Assembly: GCA_018660305.1 (NCBI GenBank)
Contig: JABJKO010000135.1
Location: forward strand, 1 to 16,151
Direction: 5' to 3'
DNA: 16,151 bases
Origin: Rhodospirillaceae bacterium
Lineage (GTDB): Bacteria > Pseudomonadota > Alphaproteobacteria > MPNO01 > UBA2964
Positions 6,521 to 14,702 of this stretch are shown in pieces; position 1 is the stretch's first letter; each line of letters opens with the position of its first letter. The position numbers were made by a program, and so were the translations under genes. A model generated the notes under the pieces. That model worked only from the letters and a program-made list of their open reading frames with translations. It was not told the origin of the DNA and ran no database searches.

Positions 6521-9500
6521 ATGGCGTCTCCTGACCTGTATGAATTAGCGAGCCAGATTAAGTCACTCAGATCCGAAGTTGGTATCACGGAACGCAGTGT
6601 GCGTGAACGCGACCGTCTCATTGATGTGCTCATGGAAAAAGCACAACGGCTCGAGACGCCGCGCGACAGCGACAATCATTTCCGGGAGCTGGTGGAGAGC
6701 TCGCTTCAGGGCGTATCGATCCTTGATCAATCCCAGCGATACTTCGCCAATCGTGCATATGTGGAAATGCTCGGATACGATTCCGTGGAAGAATTAATGG
6801 AAAAGGTGGTGGCCATAGACGTATTTCCCCCCTATGAGCGTGATCGCGTTCGAGAACGATTGGGTCAACGGCTGACTTCCGGTGGTCAGGCGGAGCCGTT
6901 CGAGGCTGATATGGTCCGCCGGGATGGATCAATCGTCACTGCCCTGATCATGGGCCGGCGTATCGAGTGGCACGGCAAACCGGCCATTCTTTCCACCTTC
7001 GTGGATGTTACCGAACGCACGCAGGCCGAAGAGGCCCTGAAGCGGAGTGAAGAGCGTCTTCGGGCATTGATCGAGAACGCCCTCGATACCATCACGATCG
7101 TCGGCACGGACGGTACGATCCTGTTTGAAAGCCCATCGGTGGAAAGGGTGCTGGGCTACAAACCGGAAGAGCTTGTCGGCCGCAAGGTGTTTGATTTTCT
7201 GCATTCCGATGACGTCCAGGCAGCCATCGAGGCGCTTCTTCGCGCGCCAGAAACACCCGCCCGCGTGAGAGAGATTGTATTGCGGACCCGCCACAAGGAT
7301 GGGTCATGGCGACATTTGCAGGCGATTGGGAGGAACCTTTCGAACAATCCTTCGGTTGGGGGCATCGTCCTCAATTCCCGCGACATCACGGAACGTGTCG
7401 CGGCGGAAACGCAGCTGCGAAGTGAACGGGACCTGTTTGCCAGACAGGTAACAATCATGACCGATCTGGCAACCCGGAACTTGTTTGAACTGGGTTTGCA
7501 GGCGGCGTACCGGACCATCACGGAACAGGCGAGCGCGGCATTGCTGGTGGAGCGGGTCAGCGTCTGGCTCTATGGGGCGTCCGGTGATGAAGTGGAGTGC
7601 GTCGATCTCTACGTCAAAAGCACCGGAAATCATGCAAGTGGGGAGCGGTTAAATCGTAGCCGGGAGGTCTTCGAAAGAGAGATTGAGGAGCGTATCATCG
7701 CCATAGACGATGTTGCCACCGACGAGCGGGCCGCCGATTTACGGTCTCAGGTATATGAGCCACGCGGCATCGGTGCCATTCTCGATGCGTCGATATGGTC
7801 GGAAGGCGCCTGCCTGGGCTGGCTGACCCTGTGCCATGTTGGCGGCACGCGCGAGTGGTCGGTCGCCGAGCAGGGAATAGCCATCGCACTGGCGAGCTAT
7901 TGCGCCCGGATCGTCGAGAATGAGGAGCGGCGAAAGACCGAGCAGGCCTTGCGTGAAAGCGAGCTGAATTTTCGTTCCATCGCTGAAGGTTCGCCCGTTC
8001 CGCTGCTGATTACGCGGCTCACCGACGGCATAATTCTATACGCCAATCCCAGCGTCGGCCCGGTGCTTGGCCTTGCGATCGAGGCGTTGGTGGGTCGTAA
8101 TGTCGCGGATTTTGTATGGCATCGATATGAACGTGAAGATCGAATGGCGCGGTTCGAAGCCAATGGTTTCATCTCCGATGAAGTGCTCGAGATGCGCCGG
8201 GCCGATGGGGAGCACATTTCAACCGTACATTCGCTGCAGAGCATCAATTATGCGGGTGAGAGGGCGCTTCTTGGCAGCTTCCAGGACGTAACAGAGAGCA
8301 AGAAAGCTGAACAGGCCTTACGGGAAAGCCAACGCAATCTGGCCGAAGCGCAACGCATTGGCCATATTGGCCACTGGCGGGTCAACACCACATCCGGCCT
8401 GGCCGACTGGTCACCTGAAATGCACGAAATCTGGGGTCTTGTTCCGAGCGATACGCCGGTGACGCTTGACACAATATTAAACGCGATTCATCCCGACGAT
8501 ATTTCCGACGTTGTTGCCGCTCGGGACACCGCCGTGGCCGAAAATCAACCGTATGGGCTTGAGTTCCGGATTGTCAGATCGAACGGCGAAATCAGGCATG
8601 TCCGCAATGAAGGTCGGCCGGAATTTGATGCCGAGCACAATTTGGTATCTGTCTTTGGAATTTCCCAGGATATCACGGAACGAAAAAAAGCCGAAAATGC
8701 GTTGCGGCAAAGCGAAGCACGGTTTCGCGACTATGCCGAAGCGGCTTCGGACTGGTTCTGGGAATTCGATGCGGAGCGCAGGTTCACATATGTATCCGAC
8801 CGGTTCTACGAGATTACCGGTGGTAGCCCGGGCGGTGTTGTTGGTAAGACGGCCGCGGAACAGCATCAGATCTATGAAACGCCGGAAAGCGGTATCGGTA
8901 TTGACGTTGCCATTGCCAACCGCCTGCCCTTCAGGGATATCGTCTCGTCCCGAATACTCGACAATGGGCGCAAATGCTGGATACGTTCCGGCGGCATCCC
9001 AATTTTTGAAGGCGATGGAAGTCTTGTTGGCTATCGTGGTGTCAGCACGGACATCACGGAGGAGGTCGAAGCCCGAGGAGCGGCCGAACAGGCAGACCGC
9101 CGATTTTTCAATTCTTTGGATAACATGCCCGACCATGTCTGCCTTTACGACAGCGAAGATTGCCTGGTTTATTCGAACGGTGTAGCCCGTCAGCATCGGA
9201 TAAGCCTTTATGGGCGCGATTTTCTCGGCGAGACGTTCGAGGCGTTCTGTCGCGCCACGATTACTCACGGCCACGTGCCGGAGGCAGAGGGCCGCGAAGA
9301 GCAATGGCTGCGGGAACGCATTCAGCAACATCGCCAGCCGCGAGCCGCCTTTAGGGTGCATGGCCGGGGCGAAACAGATTACTGGCATGAAATTCGCGAG
9401 CACCGCACGCCCGACGGCGGCACGCTTGTCACATGGGTCAATATCACGGAGTCCGTCGTTCAGGAGCAGCAGTTGCGTCAGGCGCAAAAGATGGAGGCCG

Positions 9501-10612
9501 TTGGCCAATTAACCGGCGGCGTGGCGCACGATTTCAATAATGTACTTGCGATCATTCAAGGCAATTTGGAACTGCTGCATCGCAAACTCGGGGACGATGA
9601 CGTCGTCGACAGCCACTTAAAACCGGCGCTCAGAGCGACGGACCGAGGCGCTGCGTTGACCCACCGCTTATTGGCCTTCGCACGCAAGCAGACCCTGGAT
9701 GTCCAGGACGTTGACATCGGGGCGTTATTGCTCGGCATGGACGACATGTTACGGCGCACCCTGGGCGAAACCATCGATATCAAAGTGGATAATGCGGCGA
9801 CGCCGTGGTTGTGCGCCATTGATCCCGGGCAGTTGGAACAGGCGGTGTTAAATCTGGCGGTCAATGCCCGCGACGCCATGCCCAACGGCGGACGTTTGAC
9901 CATTGAAACTTCGAACGCCCAGATTGACGAGTCCTACGCGGCGGAAAATTTGGAAGTTGAACCCGGCGAGTATGTGATACTTGCCGTCAGCGATAGCGGC
10001 ACTGGAATGTCGCGGGACGTTCAGGCGCAAATCTTCGATCCCTTTTTTACCACCAAGGAAGTTGGCAAAGGCACCGGTCTGGGTCTCAGTATGGTATTCG
10101 GCTTTGTCAAACAGTCCGGCGGACATGTGGCTGTCTACAGCGAATTGGGCCAGGGCACGACCTTTCGTCTCTATCTGCCAAGGTCGCGGGCGGCGGCGGC
10201 CTCGCCCCTGACGACCGTCGCGCCGGAAACAGCGATGGGCAAGCCGGGAGAAACCATCCTGGCGGTGGAAGACGACGCCGGTTTGCGGGAGTTGATTGAG
10301 GACATGCTGCAAGATCTGGGATATGCGGTCATTGTCGCCGGGACAGGTCGGTTAGCGCTGGATATCTTATCAACCACGCCCCGAGTCGATCTGTTGCTAA
10401 CCGATGTGGTTCTGCCCGGCGGCGTTTCCGGTCCGGAGCTGGCGCAAGCAGCCCTTCGGGAGAGGGCGGATCTGAAGGTCCTTTATATGTCCGGATATAC
10501 GCAAGACGCCATTGCCCGCCACGGCCGCCTGGACCCGGACTTGGAGCTTTTGACGAAACCCTTCACATTGAAAGACTTCGGCCGCAAGCTACGAGAGGTC
10601 CTGGACGGTTAG
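6521..10612 (+). CDS. Soluble multi-PAS/GAF hybrid sensor histidine kinase with receiver
   Basis: Autophosphorylating sensor kinase, 1363 residues, with no membrane segment, so it senses cytoplasmic signals. Approximate order: short coiled coil (10-48), PAS1 52-168, PAS2 178-294, GAF 305-470, PAS3 480-594, PAS4 605-722, PAS5 733-849, PAS6 860-978, HisKA with GGVAHDFNN (phospho-His1003), HATPase with N box N1115, DSGTG at 1158-1162, FDPFFTTK 1172-1179 and GKGTGLGL 1182-1189, then a receiver (1243-1360) with E1250/D1251/D1252, phospho-acceptor D1295 and K1346. Each PAS domain ends in a D/N-[IV]-T-E linker (residues 162, 288, 589, 717, 844, 974), a sign of internal duplication. All catalytic residues are present, so it should be active. 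No partner regulator or Hpt gene is nearby. ATG 6521 has a weak TTGGGA site. The receiver implies relay to an unlinked phosphotransferase, or autoregulation. Confidence 0.96.
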   Translation: MASPDLYELASQIKSLRSEVGITERSVRERDRLIDVLMEKAQRLETPRDSDNHFRELVESSLQGVSILDQSQRYFANRAYVEMLGYDSVEELMEKVVAIDVFPPYERDRVRERLGQRLTSGGQAEPFEADMVRRDGSIVTALIMGRRIEWHGKPAILSTFVDVTERTQAEEALKRSEERLRALIENALDTITIVGTDGTILFESPSVERVLGYKPEELVGRKVFDFLHSDDVQAAIEALLRAPETPARVREIVLRTRHKDGSWRHLQAIGRNLSNNPSVGGIVLNSRDITERVAAETQLRSERDLFARQVTIMTDLATRNLFELGLQAAYRTITEQASAALLVERVSVWLYGASGDEVECVDLYVKSTGNHASGERLNRSREVFEREIEERIIAIDDVATDERAADLRSQVYEPRGIGAILDASIWSEGACLGWLTLCHVGGTREWSVAEQGIAIALASYCARIVENEERRKTEQALRESELNFRSIAEGSPVPLLITRLTDGIILYANPSVGPVLGLAIEALVGRNVADFVWHRYEREDRMARFEANGFISDEVLEMRRADGEHISTVHSLQSINYAGERALLGSFQDVTESKKAEQALRESQRNLAEAQRIGHIGHWRVNTTSGLADWSPEMHEIWGLVPSDTPVTLDTILNAIHPDDISDVVAARDTAVAENQPYGLEFRIVRSNGEIRHVRNEGRPEFDAEHNLVSVFGISQDITERKKAENALRQSEARFRDYAEAASDWFWEFDAERRFTYVSDRFYEITGGSPGGVVGKTAAEQHQIYETPESGIGIDVAIANRLPFRDIVSSRILDNGRKCWIRSGGIPIFEGDGSLVGYRGVSTDITEEVEARGAAEQADRRFFNSLDNMPDHVCLYDSEDCLVYSNGVARQHRISLYGRDFLGETFEAFCRATITHGHVPEAEGREEQWLRERIQQHRQPRAAFRVHGRGETDYWHEIREHRTPDGGTLVTWVNITESVVQEQQLRQAQKMEAVGQLTGGVAHDFNNVLAIIQGNLELLHRKLGDDDVVDSHLKPALRATDRGAALTHRLLAFARKQTLDVQDVDIGALLLGMDDMLRRTLGETIDIKVDNAATPWLCAIDPGQLEQAVLNLAVNARDAMPNGGRLTIETSNAQIDESYAAENLEVEPGEYVILAVSDSGTGMSRDVQAQIFDPFFTTKEVGKGTGLGLSMVFGFVKQSGGHVAVYSELGQGTTFRLYLPRSRAAAASPLTTVAPETAMGKPGETILAVEDDAGLRELIEDMLQDLGYAVIVAGTGRLALDILSTTPRVDLLLTDVVLPGGVSGPELAQAALRERADLKVLYMSGYTQDAIARHGRLDPDLELLTKPFTLKDFGRKLREVLDG

Positions 10613-10614
10613 CG

Positions 10615-10732
10615 CATTTTCGATATTCATCGAATAGCCAAGTCACCCGCTCCCCCTGCCCGTCCACCCATTGATGGTACCCTGTGGGTAGACGGGCAGG
10701 GGGAGCGGGTGGGTAGTTCAAATCCGAAAATG
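10615..10732. repeat. Palindromic intergenic element with very long hairpin
   Basis: Between the convergent kinase and GST genes, an outer 8-bp inverted repeat CATTTTCG (10615-10622) / CGAAAATG (10725-10732) encloses a 27-bp stem (10644-10670 paired with 10685-10711). The stem has one mismatch (C10665 against A10690) and a 14-base loop. The stem is extremely GC-rich (CCCGCTCCCCCTGCCCGTC core). No T run follows on either side, so it is not a textbook intrinsic terminator, although it could block transcription both ways. Nested inverted repeats of this kind fit a MITE/REP-like element. I see nothing coding here. Confidence 0.7.
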
Positions 10733-10766
10733 TTCTAGAACGCGGCTGGGACTCGACGGAAGCTCT

Positions 10767-11396
10767 CTAAAGCTTGGCACTGGGACGGTTGGAAACGGCG
10801 TCGTACCAGCGTTTGGCGTTCGCGGCGTCTTCGGGCAGGCCCATTTTCAGCCAGCCGGCGAAGTCGATCAGGATCATCAGATCGATGTCCGCGACGGTAT
10901 AGTTGTCGCCGGCAACGAATTCCTTGTCGCCGATCATATCGTCGATCCGGCCCAGAAAACGTTGTACCCGCAACTTGCCCCGCTCGCCCAGTTCAGGGAT
11001 CTGTTCGTAATTATCGGGGCCGGGCAGGGCGCGGCCTTTCATGCCCGGAACCGTATTTCGCAGGGCCTCCGCCATGCCCATGGAACCGCTGAATTCGATC
11101 TGCCAGCGAATGTCGGCGATCAGGCCCTTTTCCAGGGCCGTGGCGCCCATCAGGGCGGGTTCGGGGTGGATCGCCTCGAGATATTGCCAGATCCCGGCGG
11201 TGGTCAGCAGTCGGTTGCCGTCATCCAGTTCCAGGACAGGCACGGTGCAATTGGGGTTGATGGCGCGGAATTCATCGCTCAACTGTTCGCCCTTGCGCAT
11301 ATCGATATCGACGGTTTCGATATCCAGGCCTTTTTCGGCGATGAAAATGCGCACACGGCGGGGCGAGGGGGCGGTCTTGCTGTCATAGAATTTCAT
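10767..11396 (-). CDS. Glutathione S-transferase family protein
   Basis: Thioredoxin-fold N-domain plus helical C-domain, 209 residues, cytosolic. It starts MKFYDSKTAPSPRRVRI, with S11 near the usual catalytic Ser/Cys position. The cis-proline motif TVPVLEL gives P53, and the C-domain N-capping box reads YTVADIDL. The glutathione gamma-glutamyl site, normally ESxAI, is TTAGI (65-69), so the conserved Glu-Ser is replaced by Thr-Thr; T66 might keep the hydroxyl. Substrate is unknown: conjugation, dehalogenation or peroxide reduction are all possible. ATG 11396 was chosen from the N-terminal motif; the upstream AGGATTG is a modest ribosome site. It lies 34 bp after the YdjM-type gene on the same strand, so co-transcription is possible. 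Confidence 0.9.
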   Translation of the reverse strand: MKFYDSKTAPSPRRVRIFIAEKGLDIETVDIDMRKGEQLSDEFRAINPNCTVPVLELDDGNRLLTTAGIWQYLEAIHPEPALMGATALEKGLIADIRWQIEFSGSMGMAEALRNTVPGMKGRALPGPDNYEQIPELGERGKLRVQRFLGRIDDMIGDKEFVAGDNYTVADIDLMILIDFAGWLKMGLPEDAANAKRWYDAVSNRPSAKL

Positions 11397-11430
11397 GGCT
11401 TCAATCCTGTTGCGTTGCTTTGCGCTTATC

Positions 11431-12552
11431 TTAGCCGGTTGTCGGAGAAAATTGACAGCCCGCTACTATGGTTTTCTCGCCGCTGACGCCGGAAAGATCG
11501 GCCGTTCTAATCCATGCGTTGATTTCCGCCGGCCGTTTCGCCGGTTCGTGGGCCAGATTGGCCAGCAGCCAATCTACGTCGTCCCAACCGCCCCGGGGGC
11601 CTCCCAAGCGGTAGGGCGGTGCGGTCCGCCAGACATTGTCCTGAAGTCGCGCGACGGCGTAGCGAAACACATAGTTCGGTGTCATACCCATGCGCAGATC
11701 GGAAAATATGATCTCGTCGTCGCGCCGGTCCAGACGGAAGTATCCCCTGCTGAACCATTCCAGCCGTGCAAAGGCCCGGCTATCGCCGAGACAGCCCGCC
11801 AGGGCAAGATTGCGGGGATGATCATAAACGGTGATCTGTTCCGGTCCGCCAAACACGGGCAGATAAATGTTGAGATAGCGATCTTCCTGTAAGGCCATGA
11901 CACGCCAGAAATAGGAATTGAAGGGCGTCGGAATGGCCAACATCCGTTCCGTCACGATGCCGGACCGCGCCAGAAAATCCCCTGCCCGCGCCGCAACAAT
12001 CCGTTGCGCCGTGAAACACCAAACCTGATAGGCGCTGGACAGCACCAGGGCCAATGCGACAATCATGCCCATGCGCGGTGTCCAATGGCGCAGGCACAAG
12101 GCCCAGACAGTCGCCACCAGCAACGGCAGGGTATAGAGAATATCGATTATGAAGATGGAGCCGACGGCGAAGGGCTCTATCGACAGCGGCCACAGAAGCT
12201 TGGTGCCGTAGACCGTCATGCCATCCAGCAGAGCATGGGTGGCCAGACACAGATAAACGGCGGCGTAGGTCAGAACCCGCTGCTGGCGCAGGGCGGCGAT
12301 GAAGCGAACCATGCCCTCGCCGATGAGGGGCGTCACGGCGGCCTGAATAACCAGAGAATGGCTAAAGCCGCGATGGGAGACAAAGGCATCTACCGCATCA
12401 TTGGCTGGCACCAGAATATCCAGGTCCGGCAAGGTACCCAGCAGACCGCCGGCAATGGCGGCCCGGCGTGGGCCCCAATTTTTTCCCGGACGCCGACCCA
12501 AAACCGCAACGCCGACGCAGGCCCCCAGAACGATCTGGGTCAGGGTGTCCAT
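11431..12552 (-). CDS. YdjM-type membrane-bound metal-dependent hydrolase
   Basis: Inner-membrane protein of the YdjM/LexA-regulated hydrolase family, 373 residues. It opens with the family signature MDTLTQIVLGACVG, then PDLD (42-45), HRGFSHSL (60-67) and THALLDGMTVYGT (105-117). These supply D43/D45, H60, H65, H106 and D110 as likely metal ligands. Hydrophobic segments lie near 5-19, 95-110, 131-153 and 161-180; the C-terminal half is soluble. The physiological substrate of the family is not known to me; relatives are sometimes SOS-linked, but I see no LexA box here. The start ATG 12552 has no Shine-Dalgarno site. Instead three 12-bp repeats run directly into it from the aminotransferase stop, so translation may depend on coupling to the upstream gene. 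Confidence 0.9.
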   Translation of the reverse strand: MDTLTQIVLGACVGVAVLGRRPGKNWGPRRAAIAGGLLGTLPDLDILVPANDAVDAFVSHRGFSHSLVIQAAVTPLIGEGMVRFIAALRQQRVLTYAAVYLCLATHALLDGMTVYGTKLLWPLSIEPFAVGSIFIIDILYTLPLLVATVWALCLRHWTPRMGMIVALALVLSSAYQVWCFTAQRIVAARAGDFLARSGIVTERMLAIPTPFNSYFWRVMALQEDRYLNIYLPVFGGPEQITVYDHPRNLALAGCLGDSRAFARLEWFSRGYFRLDRRDDEIIFSDLRMGMTPNYVFRYAVARLQDNVWRTAPPYRLGGPRGGWDDVDWLLANLAHEPAKRPAEINAWIRTADLSGVSGEKTIVAGCQFSPTTG

Positions 12553-12588
12553 GGCGAGTTGATCGGTGAGTTGATCGGTGGAATGATC
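12553..12588 (-). repeat. Three tandem 12-bp repeats at the aminotransferase/YdjM junction
   Basis: Read on the minus strand: GATCATTCCACC, GATCAACTCACC, GATCAACTCGCC, then immediately ATG of the membrane hydrolase. The first unit overlaps the aminotransferase TGA stop by 2 bases. The last two units differ by one base, so a recent slippage duplication is likely. The array takes the place where a ribosome site would be expected. Confidence 0.9.
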
Positions 12589-13807
12589 AGCGTTCTACAT
12601 TGGCGCCGCGCAACGGTACGCCGAATTCTCCATGGCAGATCTCGGCCAGACGGGCGACCCCGTCGCGGATCACCTGATGCGTGGCATGGCCGAAACAAAG
12701 CCGGAAGCGGTGGCGGCCGCTATCGGGATCCGCCGACCATTCGGAACCGGGATTGATAGCCACACCCTGGGCGCTGGCCACTTGCGCCAATCGATCGGTG
12801 TCGACGTCATCGGGCAAGGTAATCCAAATGAATATACCGCCGACGGGGGCGCTAAATTCCGCCGTGGCGCCGAATTGTTCCGCCAGGGCCGCCGTCATTG
12901 TCTCGCATTTGCCTTTCAAGGTCTGGCGCAGTTTATCAACATGGCCGGCGAAATGATCGGGGCAGTATTCGGCCAGTGCCATCTGCTCCAACGCGCCGCA
13001 GCCGCCGTCGGATTTCAGGGGCAGAATGCGGCTCATCACCGGCCAGTCCGCGACCACATAGCCGATGCGCAGCGCCGGCGCGATGGATTTGGAGAAGGTG
13101 CCGCAGTAGATCACCTGGCCGTTTTCGTCCATGGAGCGGATCGATGCCGGGCGATCGCCCTCCCACAGCAGATCGGCGTAACAGTCGTCTTCAAAGATGG
13201 GCACGCCGTATTGTCGGGCCAAATCCAGCATCCGTTGGCGGCGTTCACGGCTCATCACCGTGCCGGAGGGGTTCTGAACCGTGGGAATTGTATAAATATA
13301 CTTGGGCCGGATTCCCTGCCCCTGTAAATCGCCAAGCACTGTGGCCAGGCCGTCCATGCACATGCCGCCCGCGTCCACCTTGACCGACTTGTAATCGACG
13401 CCGCAGCGGCGCAATCGGCTCAGGGCACCGCCGTAGCTAACGTCCTCGACGATCACCGTATCGCCCGGTGACAACAGAGCGCCGTTGACCAGGTCCAGGC
13501 CCTGCAGAGAGCCGGTGGTAATCAGGATATTGGCGGGGTCGGTGGCCATCCCGGCCCGGGCCTCCAGTATCTGGGCGATACATGTCCGCAGGGGCAGATA
13601 ACCTTGGGCGCCACTGTTCATGCCATAGGTGGCAAGCTGTTTGCCGTCGCGCTGCATGGCTTTGGCCAGGGCCTCGGTCAGGGCTTCGACCGGTACGCCG
13701 TCGGCGTCATTATGGCCGCCGACAAAGTTAAATTCGGGAAAACCGCCCCAGGGGTTGGCGGCGGGGGGCAGGTCATCGCGGAAGAACGGCGTGAAATCAA
13801 AGCTCAT
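12587..13807 (-). CDS. PLP-dependent class I/II aminotransferase (MocR-like catalytic domain)
   Basis: Fold-type I aminotransferase, 406 residues, like the 2-aminoadipate transaminase (LysN)/MocR group; amino donor and acceptor are unknown. Visible landmarks: YGMNSGAQGYLPLR (61-74), TTGSLQGLDL (97-106), NPSG (179-182), the PLP-contacting EDDCY (206-210), Schiff-base Lys240 in GTFSKSIAPALRIGY, R247, and the substrate-carboxylate Arg369 in RFRLCFG. There is no N-terminal GntR helix-turn-helix, so it is an enzyme and not a MocR regulator. ATG 13807 was chosen because MSFDFTPFF is the natural N-terminus; the ribosome site is poor. It heads a minus-strand group with the YdjM-type gene and GST, and is divergent from the Urate_ox_N gene. 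Confidence 0.92.
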   Translation of the reverse strand: MSFDFTPFFRDDLPPAANPWGGFPEFNFVGGHNDADGVPVEALTEALAKAMQRDGKQLATYGMNSGAQGYLPLRTCIAQILEARAGMATDPANILITTGSLQGLDLVNGALLSPGDTVIVEDVSYGGALSRLRRCGVDYKSVKVDAGGMCMDGLATVLGDLQGQGIRPKYIYTIPTVQNPSGTVMSRERRQRMLDLARQYGVPIFEDDCYADLLWEGDRPASIRSMDENGQVIYCGTFSKSIAPALRIGYVVADWPVMSRILPLKSDGGCGALEQMALAEYCPDHFAGHVDKLRQTLKGKCETMTAALAEQFGATAEFSAPVGGIFIWITLPDDVDTDRLAQVASAQGVAINPGSEWSADPDSGRHRFRLCFGHATHQVIRDGVARLAEICHGEFGVPLRGANVER

Positions 13808-13922
13808 GGGGGCGTCTTTCTGGTTGCTGCGGGGCCCGGACGGCGGCGTAACATATGAATTTTGGGATAATAATGGTACTATTGATTAAGTGAATCGCAA
13901 AAATTGGGGTAGGGGAAGAAAA
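13808..13922. promoter_or_regulatory. Divergent control region between aminotransferase and Urate_ox_N gene
   Basis: This 115-bp spacer contains a sharp AT-rich patch (about 13852-13890) within a GC-rich setting, the natural place for promoters in both directions. GGGATAATAATGG at about 13864-13876 is the best -10-like core. No operator is assigned. Confidence 0.4.
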
Positions 13923-14528
13923 GTGGCAGCAATTCTCACATCGTTACGCAATACCGTGATCGCGGGCATCGTCCTGGCGGTAATCATGGTCGTCGTTCTC
14001 ATGGCCTGGCATTCGGGGAGCGTTACCTTCGACCATGCCTGGGGCGCCTTCTTCATGCGCTGGCTGCATGTGCTTTGCGGTGTCATGTGGATCGGCATTC
14101 TGTGGTACTTCAATTTCGTGCAGATCCCGACCATGCCGGCCATTCCGGATGATCTGAAACCGGCCATTGGCAAGCATATCGCACCGTGCGCCCTGTTCTG
14201 GTTCCGCTGGGGCGCCATGGGCACCATCATCACCGGCCTTTTGCTGGCTTGGATGAACGGCTATCTGGTGGATGCTATTTCGCTGGGCATCACGGACGGC
14301 GTGCCAAAGCATACCGCCATCGGTATTGGCATGTGGATGGGCGCGATCATGTGGTTCAACGTCTGGTTCATCATCTGGCCGAACCAGAAGAAGGCCCTGG
14401 GCATGGTGGAAGTCGATGCGGATGCCAAGGCAGCCGCGGCGCGGACGGCCATGCTGTTCAGCCGGACCAACACCTTGCTGTCGATCCCCATGCTCTATGC
14501 CATGGTCTCGGCGCAAAATATCTACTAA
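13923..14528 (+). CDS. Urate_ox_N (PuuD-like) integral membrane protein without cytochrome domain
   Basis: Membrane protein of the Urate_ox_N family, the membrane half of the urate hydroxylase PuuD, 201 residues. Hydrophobic segments lie near 11-29, 42-63, 91-111, 132-153 and 182-198. The family core is clear: FFMRWLHVLCGVMWIGILWY (43-62), FNFVQIPTMP (63-72) and ALFWFRWGAM (90-99); H49 and H85 are candidate metal or heme ligands. The C-terminal cytochrome c domain of full PuuD (CxxCH) is absent, and no purine-catabolism genes are nearby, so urate oxidation is not established. GTG 13923 was chosen because AGGGGA (13911-13916) lies 6 bases upstream; an in-frame GTG at 13890 lacks any ribosome site. 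Transcription ends at the strong hairpin just downstream. Confidence 0.88.
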   Translation: MAAILTSLRNTVIAGIVLAVIMVVVLMAWHSGSVTFDHAWGAFFMRWLHVLCGVMWIGILWYFNFVQIPTMPAIPDDLKPAIGKHIAPCALFWFRWGAMGTIITGLLLAWMNGYLVDAISLGITDGVPKHTAIGIGMWMGAIMWFNVWFIIWPNQKKALGMVEVDADAKAAAARTAMLFSRTNTLLSIPMLYAMVSAQNIY

Positions 14529-14548
14529 GCGTTACCGCGCTAACAGCG

Positions 14549-14577
14549 AAGCCCGGACCGAACGGTCCGGGCTTTGT
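14549..14577 (+). terminator. Rho-independent terminator after the Urate_ox_N gene
   Basis: Perfect inverted repeat AAGCCCGGACCG / CGGTCCGGGCTT (14549-14560 and 14563-14574), with an effective GAAC loop, followed by TTTGTTG. It begins 20 bases after the stop codon, as expected for an intrinsic terminator. Confidence 0.92.
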
Positions 14578-14610
14578 TGCGTTTGGAGACGATGCCGCTT
14601 CAGGCCGCGA

Positions 14611-14629
14611 CAGCGGCCCGGCGCCGCTG
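14611..14629 (-). terminator. Possible hairpin after the MR/MLE gene (weak)
   Basis: CAGCGGC-CCGGC-GCCGCTG forms a 7-bp GC-rich stem 74 bases beyond the end of the minus-strand MR/MLE gene. There is no T run on the minus strand, so termination is only a guess. Confidence 0.25.
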
Positions 14630-14702
14630 CGCCGCACCCCCAAGGGCATTATGTGGAGCGGTGCGCCCCGCGCACAAGCATGAGAGAAAAATAGGTCGAG
14701 CC

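Noticed and set aside
8477..9508. 343-codon open frame on the minus strand
   Set aside because: It lies entirely antisense to PAS domains of the hybrid kinase, which has clear motifs in every segment; it is a shadow of GC-rich codon bias.
12004..12756. 250-codon open frame on the plus strand
   Set aside because: Antisense to the YdjM-type hydrolase and aminotransferase; its composition (Gln/Gly/Arg-rich) is that of a shadow frame.
14574..14694. Small open frames after the Urate_ox_N terminator
   Set aside because: They start inside or just after the terminator hairpin, are Arg/Pro/Ala-rich and show no ribosome site or domain.
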